Shown one piece after another: positions 44,598 to 53,026 of a stretch of 64,000 nucleotides of DNA. Source of the DNA: Sporosarcina sp. D27. Its GTDB lineage: Bacteria > Bacillota > Bacilli > Bacillales_A > Planococcaceae. A program made the position numbers and the translations under genes. The stretch covers positions 1 to 64,000 of the forward strand of contig NZ_AZUC01000044.1 in assembly GCF_000586555.1 (NCBI RefSeq), read 5' to 3'. Position 1 is the stretch's first letter; every line of letters starts with the position of its first letter. A model generated the notes under the pieces. That model worked only from the letters and a program-made list of their open reading frames with translations. It did no database searches and was not told where the DNA came from.

Positions 44598-45662
44598 ATG
44601 AATAAGACAGAAATACATCACCAAACTCACTCTAAAAGAGTTCTTCTATATAGTTTAACCTTTTTAGCAATTGCGATCATTGGTCTTACATACGTCAAAT
44701 GGATGCCGTATGTGGACAAAAGTATCACCGCTATTACTACACATTCCATCGGGGACTCAATTTTAGGATCCGATCCCGACAAAGCGCAATCCGCTTCTTT
44801 TGCAGGGGCATGGGACTATGCAGTGACGTACTTTGCTGCTGTATGGAAAGCTGCAGTACTCGGAATTCTATTAGGCTCATTATTGCAAGTGCTTCTGCCG
44901 ACAAATTGGCTCATCCGTGTACTTGGTAAAACTACGTTTGCAAGTACAGCTGCTGGCGGACTTGCTGCAGTACCGGGCATGATGTGCACGTGTTGCGCAG
45001 CTCCTGTAGCCGTAGGGCTTCGCAAAAAGAATGTTTCTGTTGGCGCAGCGCTTGCATTCTGGATAGGAAATCCAACGTTAAATCCAGCGGCACTTGTGTT
45101 TATGACATTTGTGTTGTCGTGGAAATTCACAGCGCTTCGGTTAGTGTTTGGACTTATTTTGACGTTTGGCGTGAGTTATCTAGCGAATCGTTTTGCACCT
45201 GCTGTAAACCCGGTAGATACGGAAAAACTATTGCAACAAGCGGCTGAAGAAGAACAAGGTTCGTTTCTTTCGCGCTGGCTGAAAAGCCTTGGTAAAATGA
45301 CGCTGTACATTTTGCCTGCATACTTCCTTTCCGTTTTGTTGATGGGGGCAGTGAAAGGGTGGCTATTCCCTCAATTGGGGGAAGCCACAGGAAGTTCAAT
45401 TTTACTCTTGTTTCTCGTTGCGATTGGGGGCATGTTGTTCGTCATTCCGACAGCAGCAGAAATCCCGATCATCCAGACATTCATGGCATATGGTATGGGT
45501 GGAGGACCGGCAGCAGCTTTGTTGCTAACATTGCCAGCAGTCAGTTTGCCATCATTGTTGCTCGTTTCAAAGTCGTTCCCGAAACGCGTACTCGTCTTCG
45601 TCAGTGTATCTGTCGTTGTGTTGGGCGTTGTTTCAGGAATTGTAGGGAATTATATACTGTGA
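44598..45662 (+). CDS. YraQ/ArsP-type permease (DUF318)
   Basis: Membrane permease of 354 residues with about eight to ten helices. The conserved block GMMCTCCAAPVAVGLRKKN near 131 and WIGNPTLNPAALVFM near 155 define the PF03773 family; the CTCCAAP cysteines are typical. Relatives include ArsP, which exports organic arsenicals, but most members are uncharacterised. The second conserved PTAAEIPIIQTFMAYGMGGGP near 285 is also present. GGAGG lies 8 bp before the ATG. A terminator at 45667 makes it a single-gene unit. Confidence 0.82.
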   Translation: MNKTEIHHQTHSKRVLLYSLTFLAIAIIGLTYVKWMPYVDKSITAITTHSIGDSILGSDPDKAQSASFAGAWDYAVTYFAAVWKAAVLGILLGSLLQVLLPTNWLIRVLGKTTFASTAAGGLAAVPGMMCTCCAAPVAVGLRKKNVSVGAALAFWIGNPTLNPAALVFMTFVLSWKFTALRLVFGLILTFGVSYLANRFAPAVNPVDTEKLLQQAAEEEQGSFLSRWLKSLGKMTLYILPAYFLSVLLMGAVKGWLFPQLGEATGSSILLLFLVAIGGMLFVIPTAAEIPIIQTFMAYGMGGGPAAALLLTLPAVSLPSLLLVSKSFPKRVLVFVSVSVVVLGVVSGIVGNYIL

Positions 45663-45666
45663 AGCA

Positions 45667-45702
45667 AAAAGAACCGTTTTCCTATGGAAACGGTTCTTTT
45701 TT
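45667..45702 (+). terminator. Intrinsic terminator after the permease
   Basis: AAAAGAACCGTTT (45667-45679) pairs with AAACGGTTCTTTT (45688-45700), then TTT. Confidence 0.85.
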
Positions 45703-45788
45703 GATGAACGACACCAAAAATCCTCTATCAAGCTCGCGTCTGCGGTGTATGATACACTTTCTTCAAAGACTAGTAGGAGGGATTTTGG

Positions 45789-46490
45789 ATGAAACAATTG
45801 ATAGGGAAAACGGCAATTGTTACAGGTGCAAGCAGCGGGATTGGCTCGGGAATTGCGAAAGAACTTTCGGAACAGGGAGCAAACGTTGTTCTTGCCGCAC
45901 GCAACGAAGAAAAGTTACATGAATTAGCAAAGCAGATTACAGATGACGGTGGCTCCGTACTCGTTGTGAAAACAGATGTATCCAGTCAATCAGACGTAGA
46001 AAAACTCGCCATTAAAGCGAAGGATGCATTTGGCGGTGTCGATATTTACGTCAACAATGCGGGGCAAGTACTTACTGCGGAAGTACGTTCCGGTAAAACG
46101 GAAGAATGGGAGCAAATGATTGACGTGAACATTAAAGGTGTTTTATTTGGCATCAATGCTGTTCTGCCATCTATGCTTGAAAAAGGTGCTGGCCATCTCA
46201 TTAACATTGCTTCTGTTTCTGCAACAGAAGTGACGAAAACAAGTACCGTTTATAGCGCAACTAAAGCTGCTGTTCGAGCAATATCTATGGGACTTGAAAA
46301 GGAACTCGCAAAAACAGGTGTCCGTGTCACCAACATTTCTCCTGGAATGGTCGACACTCGATTAGGTGAACAATACGATTGGGGCGACCGCAAGAAACTT
46401 CAAACAGCAGACATCGCAAAAGCAGTTGTCTATGCTGTGACTCAGCCGGACTATGTCAATGTCAACGAGATCACAATACGTCCTGTTTAA
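45789..46490 (+). CDS. Short-chain dehydrogenase/reductase
   Basis: SDR of 233 residues, NAD(P)-dependent. Cofactor motif TGASSGIGSGIA is at 12-23, the structural NNAG near 88, and the catalytic SVS...YSATKAA (Ser near 140, Tyr and Lys near 154-158). The ARNEEK segment after beta-2 suggests NADPH preference. The C-terminal NVNEITIRPV matches the YqjQ/YdfG-like group of serine or hydroxy-acid dehydrogenases, but the substrate is not fixed. AGGAGG lies before the ATG. Confidence 0.83.
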   Translation: MKQLIGKTAIVTGASSGIGSGIAKELSEQGANVVLAARNEEKLHELAKQITDDGGSVLVVKTDVSSQSDVEKLAIKAKDAFGGVDIYVNNAGQVLTAEVRSGKTEEWEQMIDVNIKGVLFGINAVLPSMLEKGAGHLINIASVSATEVTKTSTVYSATKAAVRAISMGLEKELAKTGVRVTNISPGMVDTRLGEQYDWGDRKKLQTADIAKAVVYAVTQPDYVNVNEITIRPV

Positions 46491-46534
46491 CTGAAAAAGC
46501 CGACTCCGCAACACGCGAAGTCGGCTTTTTTCAG
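46491..46534. terminator. Strong bidirectional terminator
   Basis: CTGAAAAAGCCGACT (46491-46505) pairs with AGTCGGCTTTTTTCAG (46519-46534), closing the SDR gene on one strand and the fructose operon on the other. Confidence 0.88.
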
Positions 46535-46535
46535 T

Positions 46536-48431
46536 TTAAGACGCAACTGGTTTCTTCAAAACTCCCAGTAAAATTGCGGACACGATTGAACCGATGATCA
46601 CGGCAAGCAAGTAGAGCATCCAACTGCCTTCCACGAGTGGGAAAACAAAGAGTCCACCGTGTGGAGCTCGCAACCCAATATTGAATGCCATCGACAGACC
46701 ACCAGCAATACCAGCACCGGCCATCACAGATGGAATGACACGGAGTGGATCCGCTGCAGCAAATGGAATGGCTCCTTCTGTTATGAACGACAAGCCCATA
46801 ATGTAATTCACTTTACCGGCTTCTCGCTGTTGAAGAGAATACTTGTTTCTGAATATAGTTGTTGAAATCGCAATGGCGAGAGGGGGAACCATACCAGCCG
46901 CCATGATCGCTGCCATCGGCTCGTACACGCCACTTGCGAGTAATCCTGTACCAAACAAGTAAGCCGCTTTGTTAATAGGTCCGCCCATGTCGATTGCCAT
47001 CATCAAACCAAGGACAATTCCAAGAAAGACCGCGTTACCCGTTCCAAGACCAGTCAGTAAGTTGGAAATACCAGTATTGAGTGCACTAAACGGCGTATTC
47101 ACTACATAATGCATAATGAGCCCTGTACCCGCGATTCCAAGTAATGGATACAGTAAAATCGTCTTGATCCCATCGAGAGAAGGGGGGAGCGATGAGAGCC
47201 ATTTTTTCAAACCGACAACTAAATAGCCTCCAAGGAATCCGGCAATGATTCCGCCTAGGAACCCTGCACCACTTGTAGCAGCCATCAATCCACCGACCAT
47301 ACCTGGGGCAAAACCTGGTCGATCTGCAATACTAAGAGCGATGAAACCAGCTAGAACAGGAACCATTAACGCAAATGCATTCCCGCCACCAATGAGATTC
47401 AAGGCAGCTGCAAATGAATTATAGGTTGGATCATCTGGATTGGATGAATTCGGTCCGAACAAGAATCCGAGTGCAATGAGAATTCCGCCACCTATTACAA
47501 AAGGAAGCATGTTCGACACACCACTCATCAAATGTTTGTAAATCGTAGACCCAATTCCTTTAGACGATGCTGATTCATCGCCATCTTCTGAACCACTGTC
47601 TGAACCACCTTTATAAACAGGTGCGTCTTGTTTTACTGCGCGGTCTAGCAATTCCTTAGGTTTCCGTATTCCTTCCGCAACAGGAACTTCGATTACATGT
47701 TTTCCAGCAAAACGTCCCATCGAGACATTCGTATCTGCCGCAACAATGACAGCCGTCGCACGTTCAATATCCTCAGCAGTCAACACGTTTTGAGCTCCAC
47801 CTGAACCGTTCGTTTCGACTTTGAATGGGATTCCGAGCTCTGCCGCTTTGTTTTTCAATGAATCCGCAGACATATACGTATGCGCGATCCCTGTCGGACA
47901 AGCGGTTACAGCTACTATATATGGTTTAGATGAGTCGACTGACGGAGGCGGCGTAGCAGCCGAAGGTTCTTCATCGTGCTGGTCGTGTTCGTCAATCAGT
48001 GACAATATCTCTTCCTTCGATGAGGCTGCGAGCAACTGCTTTCGTACGTCTTCATTCATGAGAACTGTCGACAACCGTGCGAGTGCTTTCAAATGCATGC
48101 GGTTGGCGCCATCTTCAGCGGCAATCATGAAGAATAAATGTGCTGGTTGACCGTCTAGAGATTCGTACTCAGCACCGACTTCAGACCGTCCAAATGCGAT
48201 GGCGGGCACGTTAACAGAACTTGTTTTAGCATGGGGAATAGCGACTCCATCACCAATACCAGTAGTACTTTGAGACTCTCGGTGCAATATGGCTTCTTTG
48301 AAAGCGTGTGGATCATTCAGTTTGCCTGCCCGATCGAGCACATTGACCAGTTCATCGATGACCGAGGGTTTATCAGTTCCTTGCAGACCAAGTAAAATCG
48401 TATCAGCCGTCAACAATTCGGTAATTCTCAT
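46536..48431 (-). CDS. fruA: Fructose-specific PTS transporter, EIIABC
   Basis: Phosphotransferase permease of 631 residues that imports fructose as fructose 1-phosphate. Domain order is IIA (1-150, phospho-histidine in GVAIPHAKTSS near 68), IIB (about 170-270, phospho-cysteine in AVTACPTGIAHTYM near 179) and IIC (about 300-631, with membrane segments and FITEGAIPFAA near 556). A linker rich in Ser, Asp and Glu separates IIB and IIC. It overlaps fruK by 4 bp and is last in fruR-fruK-fruA. Confidence 0.92.
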   Translation of the reverse strand: MRITELLTADTILLGLQGTDKPSVIDELVNVLDRAGKLNDPHAFKEAILHRESQSTTGIGDGVAIPHAKTSSVNVPAIAFGRSEVGAEYESLDGQPAHLFFMIAAEDGANRMHLKALARLSTVLMNEDVRKQLLAASSKEEILSLIDEHDQHDEEPSAATPPPSVDSSKPYIVAVTACPTGIAHTYMSADSLKNKAAELGIPFKVETNGSGGAQNVLTAEDIERATAVIVAADTNVSMGRFAGKHVIEVPVAEGIRKPKELLDRAVKQDAPVYKGGSDSGSEDGDESASSKGIGSTIYKHLMSGVSNMLPFVIGGGILIALGFLFGPNSSNPDDPTYNSFAAALNLIGGGNAFALMVPVLAGFIALSIADRPGFAPGMVGGLMAATSGAGFLGGIIAGFLGGYLVVGLKKWLSSLPPSLDGIKTILLYPLLGIAGTGLIMHYVVNTPFSALNTGISNLLTGLGTGNAVFLGIVLGLMMAIDMGGPINKAAYLFGTGLLASGVYEPMAAIMAAGMVPPLAIAISTTIFRNKYSLQQREAGKVNYIMGLSFITEGAIPFAAADPLRVIPSVMAGAGIAGGLSMAFNIGLRAPHGGLFVFPLVEGSWMLYLLAVIIGSIVSAILLGVLKKPVAS

Positions 48432-49357
48432 TGTCCATTCCCTCCTTCTAATGGTTTCACAACAACTTGAGGTAGCAACGCGTCAACTTGTTGTTGCGTA
48501 CACAATCGATCAGAAAACGCCGTGGCACTACCGGAAGCAATACTTAGTTTAAACGCTTGTTCAATAGGTTCATCCTTTTCAAGTGCTGCGAGAAATCCTG
48601 CAACCATTGAATCCCCAGCTCCAACAGATCCTTGAACTGTGCCCTTAGGTGCATTTGCGATGAGTGAAAGAGACTCACTTACGTACACAGCGCCATCGCC
48701 AGCAAGAGATACAATAACTTGTTCGGCACCAAGGTGGACGAGCGTTTTTGCATGTTTTACTGCATCTTGTAATGAGCTTACTTCAGCTCCAACCATCTCA
48801 CCCAGTTCATGATGATTCGGTTTGATGAGAAACGGACGGAAGGGTAATGTCTTCATCAAAGAAGTCCCTTCAGCGTCGACAACAAAACGAATCCCGGACT
48901 TGCTGCATAACCTTGCAAATTGTTCATAGGTGTCTTCAGGAAGCGAAGAAGGGATACTTCCAGATAGTACGAGTACATCATGAATTCCTAAGTTTTTGAC
49001 TTGTGCTTTCAATTTTTCAAAACGGAGAGAGTCAATAATAGGTCCAGCTGCATTCACTTCTGTTTCTTCAGCAGCTCGTAATTTCACATTCACCCGTGTC
49101 TCTCCCTCGACAGATATGAAATTTGTAGAAATGCAGGCTTTTTGGAGTAGCCGCTCAACTTCCCGTCCAGTAAACCCTCCAGTAAAACCAAAAGCACTGC
49201 TAGGGACACCCAATGTCGTCAATACTTGAGAGACATTAATGCCTTTACCTCCAGCTAAAAAGTGATCTGAAGTCGAACGGTTTAACGCACCAAGCGATAG
49301 GGAATCGAGAGTTAGTAAATAATCTAGTGAAGGATTTAAAGTCACTGTATAGATCAT
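48428..49357 (-). CDS. fruK: 1-phosphofructokinase
   Basis: PfkB-family kinase of 309 residues that phosphorylates fructose 1-phosphate to fructose 1,6-bisphosphate. It starts MIYTVTLNPSLDYLL, has GGKGINVSQVL near 37, and the ATP-site and catalytic base motif GSVGAGDSMVAGF near 245-257. It overlaps fruR upstream and fruA downstream by 4 bp each, so the three are translationally coupled. Confidence 0.92.
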   Translation of the reverse strand: MIYTVTLNPSLDYLLTLDSLSLGALNRSTSDHFLAGGKGINVSQVLTTLGVPSSAFGFTGGFTGREVERLLQKACISTNFISVEGETRVNVKLRAAEETEVNAAGPIIDSLRFEKLKAQVKNLGIHDVLVLSGSIPSSLPEDTYEQFARLCSKSGIRFVVDAEGTSLMKTLPFRPFLIKPNHHELGEMVGAEVSSLQDAVKHAKTLVHLGAEQVIVSLAGDGAVYVSESLSLIANAPKGTVQGSVGAGDSMVAGFLAALEKDEPIEQAFKLSIASGSATAFSDRLCTQQQVDALLPQVVVKPLEGGNGQ

Positions 49358-50103
49358 TCCTGAATCACCTCCAATTTCGTATACTTCGGGAATGCTTGTA
49401 AGGACTCGAAGCTCTCACTTGTTGTTACAACGATTGCTTGTGTTAAGTCTGCGAACTTCGCAAATGCCACTTCTTGAAACTTGGAATGATCCGCCAAAAT
49501 ATAAGCTTCTCTTGATAATTGGATCGCTAGTTCTTTTATTTGTGCTTCTTCTTCGTCAGGAGTAGTAAACCCATAATCCGGATGAATTCCGTTCACACCT
49601 AGGAAGCATTTATCGAATCGGTAGTGCTGAAGACTATGGACTGCACCTCTACCAATTAAAGCTTTTGTTGAAGGTTTTGCAATGCCGCCCGTGAGAATCG
49701 TTTTGCATCCACGTGCAAGAAGGGCATCTGTATGAGAGATTCCATTTGTCACCACAATGATTGATGGCGGAAGAAAGGGGATCATTTCAAACACGGTAGA
49801 ACCGGCATCTAAATAGACGGTATCACCTTCTTCAATATAAGAAGCTGCTATTTGACCGATATGTTGTTTTGTTTGAAGGTTTTTTGATGTTTTTTCGGAC
49901 ATCGATGATTCCTGTAATTTTCCTTGTAGCTTTGCTGCGCCACCGTGTATACGTTTCAGTTTCTTTTGGCGCTCCAATTCTATTAAATCCCTTCGAATAG
50001 TGGATTCTGAAGAACCTGTCTCAGTAGCTATGTCTTGCAACCGTACCGTTTGGTTATGCTGTAACATTTTTAAGATAAGATGATGCCGTTCGGTCTCTAG
50101 CAT
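49354..50103 (-). CDS. fruR: DeoR-family fructose operon repressor
   Basis: Regulator of 249 residues. The N-terminal winged helix (LQDIATETGSSESTIRRDLIELE) is of the DeoR type, and the C-terminal sugar-phosphate sensor domain holds YLDAGSTVFEM near 96 and the SKFQEVAF segment near 213. It probably senses fructose 1-phosphate and represses its own operon. Upstream lies a promoter with four 10-bp direct repeats that are good operator candidates. A GGAGGG site precedes the ATG. Confidence 0.88.
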   Translation of the reverse strand: MLETERHHLILKMLQHNQTVRLQDIATETGSSESTIRRDLIELERQKKLKRIHGGAAKLQGKLQESSMSEKTSKNLQTKQHIGQIAASYIEEGDTVYLDAGSTVFEMIPFLPPSIIVVTNGISHTDALLARGCKTILTGGIAKPSTKALIGRGAVHSLQHYRFDKCFLGVNGIHPDYGFTTPDEEEAQIKELAIQLSREAYILADHSKFQEVAFAKFADLTQAIVVTTSESFESLQAFPKYTKLEVIQE

Positions 50104-50136
50104 TGGAAACCCTCCTTAACCAATCTCGTTATCTTC

Positions 50137-50165
50137 ATCATATACCTAGAGTATTCTGATATCAA
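50137..50165 (-). promoter_or_regulatory. Sigma-A promoter of fruRKA
   Basis: Minus strand TTGATA (50165-50160), a 17-bp spacer and TATGAT (50142-50137). It is 34 bp before the fruR start and touches the direct repeats at its upstream edge. Confidence 0.72.
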
Positions 50166-50201
50166 TCAAAAAAATCCAAAATCATTCAAAAACATTCAAA
50201 A
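50162..50201 (-). promoter_or_regulatory. Four 10-bp direct repeats, likely FruR operator
   Basis: On the plus strand TCAATCAAAA, AAATCCAAAA, TCATTCAAAA and ACATTCAAAA follow without gaps. Each ends in CAAAA, and the period matches one helical turn. They overlap the -35 box of the fruR promoter. DeoR-family regulators commonly bind such phased direct repeats. Confidence 0.65.
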
Positions 50202-50209
50202 GAGTGGAG

Positions 50210-50256
50210 GAGTGGTCAATAATTATTTCTTAATCCGAAATAATTATTGACCACTC
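50210..50256. repeat. Perfect 20-bp inverted repeat
   Basis: GAGTGGTCAATAATTATTTC (50210-50229) and its exact reverse complement (50237-50256) flank TTAATCC. No T run follows on the plus strand, so it is not a classic terminator. It lies next to the FruR repeats. Confidence 0.8.
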
Positions 50257-50722
50257 TATTTTGCTTTGTTAAAATAAAGTGTCTTATCGACAATTTTCGA
50301 CATAGAATTGTTAGTTTTCTTTTGTGTTTTCGCAAACAGCTAACAGGACATGCCATAGATACTTCCACCTAGCAGTTAGTTGTACGATTAAGTTCGTAGT
50401 GAAAAATTTTTGCTCTCGATTATTTGTAATGGGATTGGGATATAACTATGGATGAGAAATAATCTGCATCCAACGTTATGACAAACACCTTGCATCCGTG
50501 CAAAGAGTCTTGAAATTTCTTTGCATATCAAGTTACCTAATCCTTTAAAAGGGGTAGATTAAGAAGCAACTATCTCTTTTGTCATGGAGAAGGGCATGTT
50601 ACTAACAAGGGTGGTTAGAAATCAGCAGCAAAGGTCGACCACTTGAACGGCGCTTTGTTGCAATTAGTCATTTGCACTGTCAACTTGGCAGTAGTCTTTC
50701 AAATTGGAAAGGGGATAAAAAC
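50257..50722. other. 466-bp upstream region of tatA without a recognised gene
   Basis: AT-rich non-coding DNA between the fruRKA control region and tatA. It must hold the tatAC promoter, but none could be chosen with confidence. No RNA motif was recognised. Confidence 0.4.
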
Positions 50723-50920
50723 ATGAACTTAGCAGCTATCGGAGTACCAGGGCTAATTATCATTCTTGTGATTGTACTTATTTTATTCGGACCTCGTAAA
50801 TTGCCTGAAGTTGGTTCAGCTGTCGGAAAGACACTGGCGGAATTCAAAAAGTCTGCAAAAGACATCATGGATGATGATGAAAAAGTTGAAGCTAAAAAAA
50901 CTTCTGATACAGAGAAGTAG
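50723..50920 (+). CDS. tatA: Sec-independent translocase subunit TatA
   Basis: Tat pore-forming subunit of 65 residues: one N-terminal membrane helix ([17 protein letters not shown]), the hinge [14 protein letters not shown] with its invariant FG, then an amphipathic helix and a charged tail. The ATG at 50723 has AAAGGGG 9-10 bp upstream; the upstream open frame has no Tat character. tatC follows 8 bp later. Its known client candidate in this window is the Tat-signalled dehydrogenase subunit at 1874-2722. Confidence 0.9.
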   Translation: MNLAAIGVPGLIIILVIVLILFGPRKLPEVGSAVGKTLAEFKKSAKDIMDDDEKVEAKKTSDTEK

Positions 50921-50928
50921 GTGATAAG

Positions 50929-51849
50929 ATGGGTTCCAATAGTAATCACGAAAACTTAGATCCTTTGGATGAAATCAATAAAAAAGAAGCTGAAAAGACC
51001 TTAAAAGCCAAATCTGATGTTGCGGATGAAGAAGTAATGAAGACATCAGCAGTTCAACCTTATACGGATGAAAATGGTTATCCAACGAATATTCCACCGA
51101 AAAAGTCAAAGGAAAAAACAGTACTTGAAGAGGACGATGAAGGCGAAGAGTCCAACCTCGTTGAACACTTAAGTGAATTAAGAAAACAGCTGATCAATAG
51201 TATTGCTGTTTTCTTGCTGTTCTTCATTGCCGCATTCAGCACCATTAATGTATGGTTCCCTTATATTACACGAGGGTACAAGTTAATTGTTTTGAGTCCG
51301 ATGGAAGTCATTTCGTTTTACACGACCATTTCAGCTGCACTTGCATTCGGCCTTTCGGTACCATTTCTTTGTCACTTCCTGTGGCAGTTTGTGAAACCGG
51401 GTCTTAATGAACGAGAGAGTCGTTTCTTAAGTCTTTATTCACCTGCGATTCTAATATTGTTCGTAGCGGGATTAGCGTTTGGCTACTATGTCGTAAACCC
51501 GCTTAGCTACAATTTCTTAGTTTCCCTCGGTGAGATGAACTTTGACGTGATGGTTTCAGCACAAGAGTATGCACGTTTTCTTTTGCTGACAACGATGCCA
51601 ATTGGTTTGCTTTTTGAATTACCTGTTGTGGCATTATTTCTTTCCGCAATTGGAATACTTACATCAGGTACTTTGAAAAAAGTTAGAAAGTGGTCATATG
51701 TAGTATTAGCAGTAACTTCAGCACTCATTACACCACCTGACTTCTTCAGTCAGCTCATTATTTTAATTCCAATGATTGGTCTATACGAAGCAAGTATATT
51801 CCTTGTCATGCGAACTGAAAAACGTCTAGAAGCAGCTGATGCAGCCTGA
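50929..51849 (+). CDS. tatC: Twin-arginine translocase subunit TatC with long N-terminal extension
   Basis: Receptor subunit of the Tat system, 306 residues with six membrane helices. The family core starts near residue 68 with EESNLVEHLSELRKQLINS (usually at the very N-terminus) and includes FVKPGLNERESRFL near 150, which has the conserved E. The first about 67 residues are a charged, acidic and lysine-rich tail not found in the typical 240-250-residue TatC. The start is supported by AGGTGATAAG before the ATG and by its 8-bp distance from tatA. A terminator follows. Confidence 0.9.
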   Translation: MGSNSNHENLDPLDEINKKEAEKTLKAKSDVADEEVMKTSAVQPYTDENGYPTNIPPKKSKEKTVLEEDDEGEESNLVEHLSELRKQLINSIAVFLLFFIAAFSTINVWFPYITRGYKLIVLSPMEVISFYTTISAALAFGLSVPFLCHFLWQFVKPGLNERESRFLSLYSPAILILFVAGLAFGYYVVNPLSYNFLVSLGEMNFDVMVSAQEYARFLLLTTMPIGLLFELPVVALFLSAIGILTSGTLKKVRKWSYVVLAVTSALITPPDFFSQLIILIPMIGLYEASIFLVMRTEKRLEAADAA

Positions 51850-51890
51850 AAAAATCCCGCTTTGCACATTATGCAAAGCGGGATTTTTTA
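51850..51890. terminator. Strong bidirectional terminator
   Basis: AATCCCGCTTTGCA (51853-51866) pairs with TGCAAAGCGGGATT (51872-51885), flanked by A and T runs, between tatC and the convergent lipoprotein gene. Confidence 0.88.
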
Positions 51891-51896
51891 GGTTCA

Positions 51897-52802
51897 TTAC
51901 TCAGTAAGTGCAAAATTGACACGGACGATTAAGTTATTTGTTTCACTACGAAGTGCTCTGTAAGTTTCTTCAAATGCCTCCTTGTTTGCAGAAGGATTTT
52001 CAAATTTCCCGAGTTCTTCCCACATCGATTTCATCTTCATCATTTCTTCAAATAGTGCCAGGTCTGTTCCAGTCTGTGGGACAGGAACTAATACAGTTGG
52101 AGAACCAAGGTGGAAGAAATCCTCTAGAATGATCGGGAACACCGGATGTTCATATTCGTCATTCTCAATGAGGTAACCAAGATCATTCAGAGAGGGTGCA
52201 ATCAGAAGAACAATTTGCATGATGCTTCGTTCTAAATTGGTCGCTTCTTCCCAAGTACGATATTGGGAATCTGGAGTATTAGCGAATTCATCAGCACGCG
52301 TTTGTAAAAATAATTGATAGGCTTCAGGGACTACCGACTCTGGTAATTGATAAGCCTGACTTTCTGTAATGTCGATCAAGGCATCCGTTAAATTAGTTAC
52401 ATTAGTTACCTTACCACCTTGGCTCGTAATGCCTCTGATCGGATGATCGTCAAGTGCATAGCGGACGATTCCTTGTTCTTCGGATAACTTTTCATATTCT
52501 TCTTGGGTAAGATTATCAGGGAAATTCCCCTCTTTGTCATAGACAGATGGAATCTCAACCGCTTGTATTTTCGCTAAGGCATACAAATCTTCGTCTTCAT
52601 CTTGATCTTCATCAGAGATCTCATTATACGCAGTTTCTTTAGAAGAAGGTGGTATAGTTTCTTCTTCGTTATTACGTGATTGTTCTGAATTCTCTTTAGC
52701 TGCATTTGCGTCAGCGGCGTTTTCTTTCTGCAAAGTATCTCTATCTGGACTACAGGCTGAAAGTAAAAGAAGTATAAGTAGCAAAAGAACAGTTTTCTTC
52801 AT
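51897..52802 (-). CDS. Lipoprotein of unknown function
   Basis: Predicted lipoprotein of 301 residues. A signal peptide with a run of leucines ends in LLSAC (cysteine 17), followed by a long low-complexity acidic linker (about 20-75, rich in N, E, D) and then a folded, mostly helical domain (about 80-301) with no motif I recognise. It starts 7 bp after TAGGAGG. It is monocistronic, convergent with tatC and divergent from the FUSC gene. Confidence 0.72.
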   Translation of the reverse strand: MKKTVLLLLILLLLSACSPDRDTLQKENAADANAAKENSEQSRNNEEETIPPSSKETAYNEISDEDQDEDEDLYALAKIQAVEIPSVYDKEGNFPDNLTQEEYEKLSEEQGIVRYALDDHPIRGITSQGGKVTNVTNLTDALIDITESQAYQLPESVVPEAYQLFLQTRADEFANTPDSQYRTWEEATNLERSIMQIVLLIAPSLNDLGYLIENDEYEHPVFPIILEDFFHLGSPTVLVPVPQTGTDLALFEEMMKMKSMWEELGKFENPSANKEAFEETYRALRSETNNLIVRVNFALTE

Positions 52803-53026
52803 ATGTAGAGTGCCTCCTAATTGGGTATGCTGTGTATGATACGGTTGTTTTTCAATAGAGTTTCAGTAAAACAAAAGATGATACTTCCGTAATGCAAAAG
52901 TAAAAAGGCTTAAGTCCTGAACTTACATAAATAATTTCAAGGGTATCTGTTAGTTAATAAAGTACTTTAATGTTAAAGTAATAAGGCTAACCTGATTTCT
53001 AATTATCGGATAGGATTTGAAAGGGA

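Noticed and set aside
44598..45662. PyrR-like attenuator as control of the plus-strand permease
   Set aside because: The terminator T run and the loop motif are on the minus strand and read towards the MFS gene, so the permease is not its target.
50210..50256. Inverted repeat as an intrinsic terminator
   Set aside because: No T run follows on the plus strand and no gene ends beside it; on the minus strand it lies upstream of the fruR promoter.
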